NCBI RefSeq assembly: GCF_027359575.1
Contig: NZ_CP114784.1
Span: 1,363,819 to 1,427,818 of the forward strand
Source: Prochlorococcus marinus str. MIT 0917
GTDB taxonomy: Bacteria > Cyanobacteriota > Cyanobacteriia > PCC-6307 > Cyanobiaceae
DNA: 64,000 nucleotides
Reading direction: 5' to 3'
Shown: positions 41,026-50,021 of the stretch, piece by piece
Position numbering within the stretch: position 1 is the stretch's first letter
Layout of the letters: each line of letters opens with the position of its first letter
Translations under genes and position numbers: made by a program
The notes under the pieces: model-generated
What the model saw: only the letters and a program-made list of their open reading frames with translations
Told to the model about the DNA's origin: nothing
Database searches by the model: none

Positions 41026-42861
41026 ATGAAGAAAAAAGAAAGATTGTATTTAAGTTCAAAAAAGCATGTAGGTGCTTTTAATCAACCCTTAATTTTCTTT
41101 TTGTTTGTTTGTTTAATTTTTTTAGTAACAGGTGTGCGTCTTTTTTGGATACAAATAATCAATGGATCATATTATAAAAAACTTTCAGAAGAAAATAGAG
41201 TCAAGTTAATTGCTAATCCACCAATTAGAGGAAGATTATTAGATCGTAATGGTGTAGTTCTTGCCGATAATAAACTCTTTTACTCATTATCTATTCAACC
41301 TAGGCTTTTAACTAATAGTGATTGGATTGATCTTAGAAAGTCTTTATCAGATTTGTTTAATGTTTCTATTGATCAATTAGAGATTTCATTTAATAGAAGT
41401 CATTCCGACACTCCGTATAAAAAAGTACTATTGACTGATTTATCGGTGGAGCAAGTTATTAGATTTAAAGAACAAGAAAATAACTTATATGGTGCTCAAA
41501 TTGATATTGGTTTAGTTAGAAATTATCCTTACAAGTCTTTAGCTGCGCATGCTTTGGGTTATACACAGTTGATAACTGCAAATGAGTTTTCTAAGCTTTC
41601 AGAAAGAGGTTATAAATTATCTGACCGAATTGGACGGAAAGGTATTGAAGCTGCTTTTGAATCTGAATTGAGAGGTAAATGGGGAGGTGAAATGCTTGAG
41701 ATTGATTCATTAGGTACAGTTCAACGCAGTCTGGGGTTAAAAATGCCAAAAGCTGGTAAGGATATCAAATTAACTCTTGATCTAGATCTACAACTTACTG
41801 CAGAAAAAGTTTTGTCTGACAAAACTGCTGGAGCAATAGTAGCGATTGATCCACGAACAGGTGCAATTCGAGCAATTGCTAGTCAACCTACTTTCGATCT
41901 TAATTTTTTTTCTCAGCCTTTTACAAATAAACAATATGAAAATCTTTTTTTGTCCTCAAATCTTCCTCTTTTGAGTAGAGCATTTAATGCATATGATCCA
42001 GGCAGTACATGGAAGCCAGTAACTGCTATAGCTGGTATGGAAAGTGGTAAATTTCCTGCTAGTAAAAAATTAAATACGGTTCCTTGTATTACATATGGAA
42101 GTCATTGTTTTCCAGAATATAATAAAAGAGGTTTTGGATGGATTGGATATGAAGATGCATTCAGAGTCTCTAGCAATACTTTCTTTTACCAAATTGGGGT
42201 TGGATCTGGTTCACAGGCTTTATATGATGCTGCAACCAAACTTGGCTTCGACAATTACACTGGGATAGAAACTTTTCTTGATGAAAATAAAGGCTTAGTA
42301 GGGAATAAGAAATGGGCTGATCAAGGTCGTGGTTGGGGACAGCCTGGAGAAACTCCTTGGATAGTGGAGGATATGGCTAGTGCATCGATTGGTCAATCTG
42401 TTGTTCTAGTTACGCCATTGCAATTAGCACGAGCATATGCAGTTTTTGCAAATGGTGGTTATTTGATTACTCCTCATTTAGTAGATGCAAATATAAATTG
42501 GAGATCAGAAAAATATTTACAAAAAGTAGATATTCAAGATACGACACTTGCCACAATCCGTCGTGGGCTGCGTAAAGTAGTAACAAGCGGTACTGCTATG
42601 GACATAAATGTAGATACCTCTATTTTCCCTGAAGTTGCTGGTAAAACTGGAACAGCTGAAGATAGTAGTGGAGGTAGTGATCATGCGTGGTTTGCTGGCT
42701 TTGCACCTTATGACTCTGGAGAGATCGTCATTGTGGCATTCGCTCAGAACACTCCTGGTGGTGGTTCAGTACATGCTCTACCTATGGCAAAAAAAATGTT
42801 GCAGACATGGTATAAATTGAACTCTTATAAGCAATCAACTAGCGGTCAAGATCAGTTGTAG
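41026..42861 (+). CDS. mrdA: penicillin-binding protein 2 (peptidoglycan D,D-transpeptidase)
   Basis: 611 aa, the usual length for PBP2. N-terminal anchor helix (about residues 20-43), a dimerisation domain with RGRLLDRNGVVLADN, and a transpeptidase domain. Active-site motifs are STWK (serine nucleophile, in DPGSTWKPV), SSN and KTGT (GKTGTAED). It cross-links peptidoglycan during elongation in the periplasm. The 3' end overlaps the convergent flavin-reductase gene by 23 bp. Confidence 0.93.
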   Translation: MKKKERLYLSSKKHVGAFNQPLIFFLFVCLIFLVTGVRLFWIQIINGSYYKKLSEENRVKLIANPPIRGRLLDRNGVVLADNKLFYSLSIQPRLLTNSDWIDLRKSLSDLFNVSIDQLEISFNRSHSDTPYKKVLLTDLSVEQVIRFKEQENNLYGAQIDIGLVRNYPYKSLAAHALGYTQLITANEFSKLSERGYKLSDRIGRKGIEAAFESELRGKWGGEMLEIDSLGTVQRSLGLKMPKAGKDIKLTLDLDLQLTAEKVLSDKTAGAIVAIDPRTGAIRAIASQPTFDLNFFSQPFTNKQYENLFLSSNLPLLSRAFNAYDPGSTWKPVTAIAGMESGKFPASKKLNTVPCITYGSHCFPEYNKRGFGWIGYEDAFRVSSNTFFYQIGVGSGSQALYDAATKLGFDNYTGIETFLDENKGLVGNKKWADQGRGWGQPGETPWIVEDMASASIGQSVVLVTPLQLARAYAVFANGGYLITPHLVDANINWRSEKYLQKVDIQDTTLATIRRGLRKVVTSGTAMDINVDTSIFPEVAGKTGTAEDSSGGSDHAWFAGFAPYDSGEIVIVAFAQNTPGGGSVHALPMAKKMLQTWYKLNSYKQSTSGQDQL

Positions 42862-43387
42862 TTTGATTTGGGTGATTTAGTTGTAGTAGTTGATTTAGAA
42901 TTGCGTTAATTGATGTATCCTCAGCAACTTTTGATTTATTAGTAGCTAATTGACGACCTAATACTAAAGCTCCAAGATGAGTTAACTGAATTCGCATCGA
43001 AAGTAATAACTCCATACATCCTCCTCCTGAAAAACTTGCTATTGCAATTGGACGTTCATTAAATAAACTTCGAAAATCTTTTCCTTGTACAGAAAGCCAA
43101 GCTATTGCATTTGTAAGAATTGGAGGAATTGAACCGTTATATTCAGGCGCACAAATGATCCAGTGTGAATGGCTTTCCATTTGAGTATTGATAGACTTAA
43201 GATTTTCTGGTGCTTTATCTTTTGAATTATGACGTGGATTAAATATAGGTAACTCATTTTTTGATTCCGTCAAGTCCAGTAATTCGCATGAGCAATTTAG
43301 TTCTTTGCCTGCAACTAAAAATTTTTTGGCTAGTTTGAGATTTTCACCATTGCTAGCGGCTATAACAAGAAGCTTTTTATTAGACAT
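42839..43387 (-). CDS. NADPH-dependent FMN reductase family protein
   Basis: 182 aa flavodoxin-like fold. Features are the N-terminal phosphate loop (LVIAASNGENLKLAK), ICAPEYNGSIPP (flavin contact) and IASFSGGGCMELL. It likely reduces FMN or quinones with NAD(P)H. It is downstream of, and in line with, the two flavodiiron genes, which is consistent with a shared electron-transfer role, though this is only positional evidence. Confidence 0.85.
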   Translation of the reverse strand: MSNKKLLVIAASNGENLKLAKKFLVAGKELNCSCELLDLTESKNELPIFNPRHNSKDKAPENLKSINTQMESHSHWIICAPEYNGSIPPILTNAIAWLSVQGKDFRSLFNERPIAIASFSGGGCMELLLSMRIQLTHLGALVLGRQLATNKSKVAEDTSINAILNQLLQLNHPNQTTTDLDR

Positions 43388-43437
43388 TGTGAATAAGGAG
43401 GGAAGTATACATGGATAAAGTCGTTTCTCTAATGGGT

Positions 43438-45288
43438 TTAGTAGTTCGCTCCTGTTTTTCGATGATGAACTGCTGTTACTCCATCTTTTTTAATGACTTT
43501 TCCATGTTTAATCTCAGCATATATCAGCCAATGATCCCCGCACTCCATTCGTTGATTAACTGTACCCTCCAGCCAAGCTAAAGCTTCATTTAATAATGGC
43601 TGATTGCCTGGACTTAATTTGATCTCAAGATCGGTAAATCTATTATCTCCAGGTTTGAATGATTGAAGAAATTGTTTAAGCAGGGCTTGGTGATTATTTT
43701 GCTCTAAAATGTTTAAAGCAAAGTTATCGCCTGTATGCAGTAAGTTTTCTACAGCTCTTTCTTTAGCCACTGCAATCGTAATACCAGGAGGAGAAAAGCT
43801 TGCTTGACTAACCCAGCTTGCAACCATTGCTCCGTTAATTACATTATCTTCATTTCCCTTTTGAGCAGTCAATATACATAGTGAACCGACGACCCTTCCT
43901 AGTGCATTAATTGTTGGATCATTTTTACTCGTATTTAAACCAACATTAGCTTTTCTTTGTTGACGTAATTTTGCATTAATTAATTGCTTACCATATTGGA
44001 TACCTATTTCTTCAAGTTTTTTAATCATTAAAGGATCAGGACTAAATTTGATTTTTATAGGTTCGAATCCAAATTTGAAGCCTCCATCTTTTAATTTTTT
44101 TTCAAGTAAATCAAGAGCTTCCCCACTCCATCCATAACTTCCAAACACTCCAGTAGGCTTGCCTCTATCACCCTCAGCCAACAGTGTGCCAAGTGCTGAA
44201 ACAATCGGAGTGGGTGCATGTCCTCCTAATGTTGGGGATCCAATTAAATATCCATCTGCTTTACGAATTTCAGTGATCAAGCTATCTGATGCGGTGAATT
44301 CACAATTAATAATCTTAACTTTGACTCCTGTCTTACTAATTCCTCTGGCTATGGCATCAGCAATAGCGGCAGTATTTCCATATGCACTGGCAAATAATAG
44401 AGCTACTCTTAAGTTGCTATATTTTTGGCTTTCCCCCCAGCTTTGATAGTTATTTAACAAACTTCTCCAACTACCGCTGATTGCAGGTCCATGTCCGGGA
44501 ACTATTGTGTCAATCTCAAAGTCTTCAAATTTTTCGATAATACTATTGACTTGAGTAGACATTGGTGCCATAAGGCAATCAAAGTAATGTCTTCTTTCTT
44601 CCTCCGTACTAATACTGTTTAATTCAGCCCATTTTTCCTCATAAACATGTGCACCAAATAATTTATCACTCATCAGTAAACCAGTTTGCTTTTCAAAAAC
44701 AATTAGTCCACCTGGCCAACGAGCTGTTGGCGCGGGAATGAATGTAATCTCAAAATTATTATCGAGTGACAGAGTCTCTAATTGCTTAATAATTTGAATA
44801 TTCGGAAGGACTGCAACTGTCTCAAATGTTTCTTTGGGATTTGTATTTCTAGATGGTTTTCGTAAATTCCAAATCTCTTTGAATAATTTTGCTCCTGGAT
44901 TAGAACAAATAACCGTTAAATTTTTATATTTCACATTCATTCTTTTCACAAAAGCTACTTTATTGGGATTGATATGACCCATGACTAACTTTATTTCAGC
45001 GGAATCACTCTTAATTAATGTCTGAAACTCTTCTAAAAATTCTTTTTCAAATGTTAAACCAGGAGGATGAATTAAAATATATTCTTCTGATTTAGAATGT
45101 TCATCTTTAGAAGAATTGAATAAAAAAGAATTTGTACAACTTCCTTTTTCAAGAGAATATTCAACTTCAAATCTTGTTCTTTTTGGGTTTAGGCTTCTTA
45201 AGCAAAGTAAGTTCTCTTCAATGGGAATCTGAATTGTTTTTTTTATTAAAGTATTTAAATTTGTCGAAGAAATTGTTTCTACTGTCAT
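43438..45288 (-). CDS. A-type flavodiiron protein, Flv1-like
   Basis: 616 aa with a beta-lactamase-like domain, a flavodoxin domain (LLFASAYGNTAAIADAI, about residue 297) and a C-terminal flavin reductase domain (WVSQASFSPPGITIAVAKERA). The usual diiron ligand run H-x-E-x-D-H is replaced by GHINPNKV, and the later His and Asp are Arg and Lys (TARWPGG, MSDKLFG). This is the pattern of cyanobacterial Flv1, which works with Flv3 to reduce O2 with photosynthetic electrons. The gap to the Flv3-like gene is 2 bp. Confidence 0.88.
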   Translation of the reverse strand: MTVETISSTNLNTLIKKTIQIPIEENLLCLRSLNPKRTRFEVEYSLEKGSCTNSFLFNSSKDEHSKSEEYILIHPPGLTFEKEFLEEFQTLIKSDSAEIKLVMGHINPNKVAFVKRMNVKYKNLTVICSNPGAKLFKEIWNLRKPSRNTNPKETFETVAVLPNIQIIKQLETLSLDNNFEITFIPAPTARWPGGLIVFEKQTGLLMSDKLFGAHVYEEKWAELNSISTEEERRHYFDCLMAPMSTQVNSIIEKFEDFEIDTIVPGHGPAISGSWRSLLNNYQSWGESQKYSNLRVALLFASAYGNTAAIADAIARGISKTGVKVKIINCEFTASDSLITEIRKADGYLIGSPTLGGHAPTPIVSALGTLLAEGDRGKPTGVFGSYGWSGEALDLLEKKLKDGGFKFGFEPIKIKFSPDPLMIKKLEEIGIQYGKQLINAKLRQQRKANVGLNTSKNDPTINALGRVVGSLCILTAQKGNEDNVINGAMVASWVSQASFSPPGITIAVAKERAVENLLHTGDNFALNILEQNNHQALLKQFLQSFKPGDNRFTDLEIKLSPGNQPLLNEALAWLEGTVNQRMECGDHWLIYAEIKHGKVIKKDGVTAVHHRKTGANY

Positions 45289-45290
45289 TG

Positions 45291-47066
45291 TTAATAATTA
45301 CTACCAACTCTTCTGTGATGAACTGCTGTTTTACTTTGAGTATTAGATAAATTACCTTTTTCAACTAATGAATATATGATCCAATGATCTGTTGTCTCCA
45401 TTCTTTGAATAACTTTACATGAAAGAAATGCCAGTGCGTCAGATAAAACTGGTCCCCCAGCTGCAAGATCATTCATCAATTCAACTCCTTCAAATCGATT
45501 AGCACCTGGTGGAAAACGTTTTAAAAAGTGTCTGAAGAGGTGCAAATAGTTATTTTCTTGAAGAATATTCAGAACAAAACGATCATTGACTTGCAATAGT
45601 GATTCAATGGCTCTGTCTTTGGCTACCGCTACGGTTATTCCAGGGGGTTCAAAACTTGCTTGGCTAACCCAACTTGCAACCATCGCACCGTCTCGACTGT
45701 CCGCGCCTTCACTATCTTTTGCTGTAACAATGTAGAGTCCACCGCTTAAGCAACCAAGCGCTTTATTTAAGTCTCCATCAAGGCTTTTAGTAGCTGCTAA
45801 ATTTTTCTTTCTAGTAAGAATCTGACCTAAATCTGTACCAGCTTCTTCAAATTCTTGGTAAACACTTTTGTTTGGCTCGTCACGAACTCGAAGTGGTTTA
45901 AAAGCTTCTTTTTGTCCAAGCTTTCTTAATTGGTTAGTAATAAAGTCAATAGGCTCTTCATTTCCGCCATAGGAGTCATAAGTAGCTACCCACTGCTTTT
46001 GTTTTAAGGATGCAAGTAGGGTTCCAATGTTGCTTTGTAATTCTGAATCAGATTTGATAGGCCACGTTGGCACAACGACTGCACTTGCGTCACTAATTAG
46101 AGCGCTTAACTCCTGAGTGTCTGAAGCTATAAGATCAACTAATTGGACTTGAGCATTTGCCTTGCCTATGCCATGAGCAATTGCTTGACTAAGCCGATCA
46201 CAAAAACCATATTGGCTCAGATAGCAAACCACAGCGTAATTCTCGCCTGTACTTCTTTGACTACTCCACTGTCTGTAATTATTTAGCCATAACTGCGTAT
46301 TAAAATTAAGGATCGGTCCATGCCCAACACCAATAGTCTTGATGTCTGGCAATGCATCAATTTTTTTTAATGCCTGAACTACGCTACGGGCATTAGGACC
46401 CATGAGGCAGTCGTAATAAAATCGAAAATCTTCATTTAATAGGCTTGGATTCTCGTCATAGAGTATTTCTGAACAATAATGTAAACCAAACGCGTCACAA
46501 GTATATAAAACTTGTGTACCGTGATCAAAAGAAAAAATAGTATCTGGCCAGTGTAGATTTGGTGCACTAATAAATTCAATTTTATGTTCAATTCCACTGA
46601 TTGAATTAATTTCTAAGTTGAGTTCCTCGCCACTTTTGACTGCTCTTGAACTAAAAGGTTGATGAATTTGGTCTTCTAGAAATTTGATAGCTACTTTAGA
46701 TGCGACGATTTCAATATTTGGATTTAATTCAATTAAGTATTTAATTAGTCCTGAATGATCTGGCTCTGTGTGACTGACTATTAAATAATCAATTTCTGTT
46801 GGATTGATTTCTTGTTTTAGTTTTTCAAACCAAATATCTTGAAACTTCAAATGACTTGTATCAATAAGTGCTGTTTTTTTGCCTCTTATTAAAAAGCTAT
46901 TGTACGTAGTCCCATTTCGAAGGCCAAATTCAATATCAAATCTGCTTCGATCCCAATCCAATGATCTTAACGTGTGCGTATCTGCAGCAATTTTTTCATA
47001 TTGCAGTGAAAGCTTAGGACCATCACTTTTCTGATTTTCTAAAGCTGTCGATTCAGTAAAAATCAT
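45291..47066 (-). CDS. A-type flavodiiron protein, Flv3-like
   Basis: 591 aa with intact ligand motif SHTEPDHSG (about residue 100), NLHWPDT, YTCDAFG and GHGP, then a flavodoxin domain (CYLSQYGFCDRLSQAI) and a flavin reductase domain. It is the canonical partner of the Flv1-like protein encoded 2 bp downstream. The heterodimer accepts electrons after photosystem I and reduces O2 to water, protecting cells under changing light. The Flv3 label rests on ligand conservation and pairing. Confidence 0.88.
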   Translation of the reverse strand: MIFTESTALENQKSDGPKLSLQYEKIAADTHTLRSLDWDRSRFDIEFGLRNGTTYNSFLIRGKKTALIDTSHLKFQDIWFEKLKQEINPTEIDYLIVSHTEPDHSGLIKYLIELNPNIEIVASKVAIKFLEDQIHQPFSSRAVKSGEELNLEINSISGIEHKIEFISAPNLHWPDTIFSFDHGTQVLYTCDAFGLHYCSEILYDENPSLLNEDFRFYYDCLMGPNARSVVQALKKIDALPDIKTIGVGHGPILNFNTQLWLNNYRQWSSQRSTGENYAVVCYLSQYGFCDRLSQAIAHGIGKANAQVQLVDLIASDTQELSALISDASAVVVPTWPIKSDSELQSNIGTLLASLKQKQWVATYDSYGGNEEPIDFITNQLRKLGQKEAFKPLRVRDEPNKSVYQEFEEAGTDLGQILTRKKNLAATKSLDGDLNKALGCLSGGLYIVTAKDSEGADSRDGAMVASWVSQASFEPPGITVAVAKDRAIESLLQVNDRFVLNILQENNYLHLFRHFLKRFPPGANRFEGVELMNDLAAGGPVLSDALAFLSCKVIQRMETTDHWIIYSLVEKGNLSNTQSKTAVHHRRVGSNY

Positions 47067-47119
47067 GTTCCCAAAGACATTTATTAGAAGAAGCCTGAAG
47101 GTCGCAATAAATCAGGCTG

Positions 47120-47332
47120 CTAAGTGAAAATACCTAGATCATTTTTACCATAATAGGCTATTGGGGTTTGTAAGTGTGATACTGCTTCCCGTAAATAGTA
47201 TTTGTTTGCAATAGGGAAAGTTCTCGACTGATGTTTTTTGAATATTTTGTCTTTCGAAGTCTCACGGGTTTCCATTTTGTTATTGTTTAGGGTGAGTTGA
47301 GCAAATTTGACGTTTTTTGTGATTGTTTTCAA
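47120..47332 (-). CDS. possible small conserved protein (70 aa or 51 aa)
   Basis: Lies between the flavodiiron genes and alaS. An internal Met (47275) gives a better start: METRETSKDKIFKK. The C-terminal stretch RTFPIANKYYLREAVSHLQTP (here slightly shortened in description) and AYYGKNDLGIF looks protein-like. No family assigned. It could also be a chance ORF in the divergent promoter region. Confidence 0.42.
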   Translation of the reverse strand: MKTITKNVKFAQLTLNNNKMETRETSKDKIFKKHQSRTFPIANKYYLREAVSHLQTPIAYYGKNDLGIFT

Positions 47333-47359
47333 AAACCTTTTTAGAGATATTTTTTAGGT

Positions 47360-50020
47360 ATGCAAAAAAATTCTTCCTCCTCAATGAATCCGCCATTCCT
47401 TTCCGGAGATGAGATAAGAGAAGCATTTATCAACTTTTTTACCCAACATAATCATAAGAAACTAGCAAGTTCTTCTTTGATTCCAGATGATCCAACAGTT
47501 TTATTGACAATTGCGGGGATGTTACCTTTTAAGCCTATCTTCTTAGGATTAAAAGAGTCTTCCACTCCGAGAGCAACATCCAGTCAAAAATGTATAAGAA
47601 CAAATGATATTGAAAATGTAGGGAGAACTGCAAGGCATCATACTTTTTTTGAGATGCTGGGTAATTTTTCTTTTGGTGATTATTTTAAAAAAGAGGCAAT
47701 TCAATGGGCATGGGAATTAACTACTGAGGTTTTTCGACTAAATCCAAAAAATATAGTTATTAGTGTTTTTGAAGAAGACTCAGAAGCAGAGCAAATATGG
47801 AAAGAAGTTGTAGGGGTTGATGCAAAAAGAATTATCAGAATGGGTGCTTCAGATAATTTTTGGTCATCTGGAGCTACAGGACCTTGTGGTCCATGTTCGG
47901 AACTTTATTTTGATTTTAAACCTGAATTAGGAAGTGATGGAATAGATCTTGAAGACGATAGTCGATTTATAGAATTTTATAATTTGGTTTTTATGCAATA
48001 CAACCGAGACTCAAAGGGCAATCTAGAACCATTGGCGAATTGTCATATTGATACAGGAATGGGCTTAGAAAGAATGGCTCAAATTTTGCAGGGGAAATCT
48101 AATAATTATGAAACGGATCTTATTTTTCCTCTCATTGAGTCAGCGGCTTTATTAGCTCAAATTAATTATGAAACTACAAATAAAAAAAATAAAACATCAT
48201 TAAAAATTATTGGAGATCATTGCAGAGCTGTCACTCATTTAATTTGTGATGGTGTAACTGCTAGCAATCTAGGGCGAGGCTATATTCTTCGTCGTCTTAT
48301 ACGGCGTATGATTCGACATGGTCGACTGGTAGGCATTAACCAGTCGTTTTTACCTCAGCTAGCTGAAGTTGCTATTGAGTTGATGAAAAATGCTTATCCT
48401 CAATTACTTGAGAAAAAGAAAATCATTCTTAATGAGTTAAAAATAGAAGAATCTCGTTTCCTTGAAACTCTTGAACGGGGAGAGAAACTTTTAGCAGAGA
48501 TAACAGCTCATGAATGTGATCTTATCTCTGGTGCTCAGGCATTTGAGCTTTATGATACTTATGGTTTTCCTTTGGAATTAACAGAAGAGATCGCGAATGA
48601 AAAAGGCATTTCTGTTGATATTAATGGTTTTGAGAACGAGATGGCAAAGCAACGTAAACGTGCAAAAGATGCTTCTGTCAGTATTGATTTAACTGAAGAA
48701 GGTTCAATTGAAAGAGAAATTTCTTTATTTGATGAAACAAGATTTGAGGGATATGAAAAATTAAACACTACTTCAACTGTTATAGGCATTTTTAAAAATA
48801 ATGAATTAGTGAAACAAGCTGCTGAGGGTGATTTAGTCAAGATTATTGTTAATAGAACGCCTTTTTATGCTGAGTCAGGTGGCCAAATTGGAGATCAAGG
48901 CTTAATAACGTCTCAAGATCTAGAGGTGTATATAGAAAATGTTAGAAAAAAGAAGAATATTTTTATTCATTCTGGAATTGTTAAAACTGGAGTTCTCAAA
49001 GTTAACTCACCTGTTCAGATGAATGTTACTCCATCTTTTCGTCAACGAACTACATCAAATCACACCGCTACACATCTATTGCAATCAGCTTTAAAGTTAT
49101 CTATTGACTCAAGTGTAAGTCAAAGAGGCTCGTTAGTTTCAAATGATCGATTGAGATTTGATTTTAATGCTCCAAAACCTTTGACAAAAAAAGAACTTGA
49201 AGATATGGAAGTACGAATAAATCAATGGATTAACGAAGATCATCCAATTCAAATCAAAACAATGCCAATTAAGGAGGCTATGGCTTCTGGTGCTTTGTCA
49301 ATGTTTGGCGAGAAATATGGTGATGTGGTACGTGTAGTTGATGTCCCAGGTGTTTCTATGGAGTTATGTGGAGGAACCCATGTAACTCGCACGTCACAAC
49401 TAGGTACATTTAAGATTATTAATGAGACAGGTATTGCTTCAGGTATTAGACGAATAGAGGCAATAGCTGGTCCATCAGTTTTAGATTATTTTAATGAACG
49501 TGATTTGGTAGTTAAGGAGTTAAGTAAATCATTTAAGGTTCAATCATATGAAATTGTTGAGAGAGTTTCATCTCTTCAAGTGGAATTGAAAGATAAAACC
49601 AAAGAACTTATCAAAGTAAAGAATGAACTCGCATTAGCGAAGGCATTAGGTTTGGCGAGTTATGCAAAATCTGTTGGTAAGAGTAAATTATTAATCAGAC
49701 GTTTAGATGGAGTTGACGGATCTGGATTGCAATCTGCAGCTGCAAATTTGATAGATCATTTAGGGAAGTACTCTGCTGTTGTTTTTGGAGGCATTCCAAA
49801 TCAGGAGATCGATAATAAATTAGTTTTTGTTGTTGCATTTTCTCCTGATTTAGTTTCAGATGGTTTTCATGCCGGCAAATTTATAAGTGGGGTTGCAAAA
49901 ATGTGTGGTGGTGGTGGTGGTGGTCGTCCAAATTTGGCTCAAGCTGGTGGTAGTCAACCTCAATCGTTGGATCTAGCTTTAGAAAAAGCTAATGATGATT
50001 TGACTCAACAATTGTCTTAA
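47360..50020 (+). CDS. alaS: alanyl-tRNA synthetase
   Basis: 886 aa, full length. Class II catalytic core (SQKCIRTNDIENVGRTARHH; GPCGPCSELYFD), tRNA-recognition domain, an editing domain with HTATHLLQSAL and the CGGTH zinc motif, and a C-terminal Gly-rich end (CGGGGGGRPNLAQAGG). It charges tRNA-Ala with alanine. Convergent with speA, with stop codons 1 bp apart. Confidence 0.97.
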   Translation: MQKNSSSSMNPPFLSGDEIREAFINFFTQHNHKKLASSSLIPDDPTVLLTIAGMLPFKPIFLGLKESSTPRATSSQKCIRTNDIENVGRTARHHTFFEMLGNFSFGDYFKKEAIQWAWELTTEVFRLNPKNIVISVFEEDSEAEQIWKEVVGVDAKRIIRMGASDNFWSSGATGPCGPCSELYFDFKPELGSDGIDLEDDSRFIEFYNLVFMQYNRDSKGNLEPLANCHIDTGMGLERMAQILQGKSNNYETDLIFPLIESAALLAQINYETTNKKNKTSLKIIGDHCRAVTHLICDGVTASNLGRGYILRRLIRRMIRHGRLVGINQSFLPQLAEVAIELMKNAYPQLLEKKKIILNELKIEESRFLETLERGEKLLAEITAHECDLISGAQAFELYDTYGFPLELTEEIANEKGISVDINGFENEMAKQRKRAKDASVSIDLTEEGSIEREISLFDETRFEGYEKLNTTSTVIGIFKNNELVKQAAEGDLVKIIVNRTPFYAESGGQIGDQGLITSQDLEVYIENVRKKKNIFIHSGIVKTGVLKVNSPVQMNVTPSFRQRTTSNHTATHLLQSALKLSIDSSVSQRGSLVSNDRLRFDFNAPKPLTKKELEDMEVRINQWINEDHPIQIKTMPIKEAMASGALSMFGEKYGDVVRVVDVPGVSMELCGGTHVTRTSQLGTFKIINETGIASGIRRIEAIAGPSVLDYFNERDLVVKELSKSFKVQSYEIVERVSSLQVELKDKTKELIKVKNELALAKALGLASYAKSVGKSKLLIRRLDGVDGSGLQSAAANLIDHLGKYSAVVFGGIPNQEIDNKLVFVVAFSPDLVSDGFHAGKFISGVAKMCGGGGGGRPNLAQAGGSQPQSLDLALEKANDDLTQQLS

Positions 50021-50021
50021 T

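Noticed and set aside
43438-45288. Missing diiron ligands in the first flavodiiron protein as a novel loss
   Set aside because: This substitution pattern is known for cyanobacterial Flv1-type proteins and is expected next to an intact Flv3-type partner.
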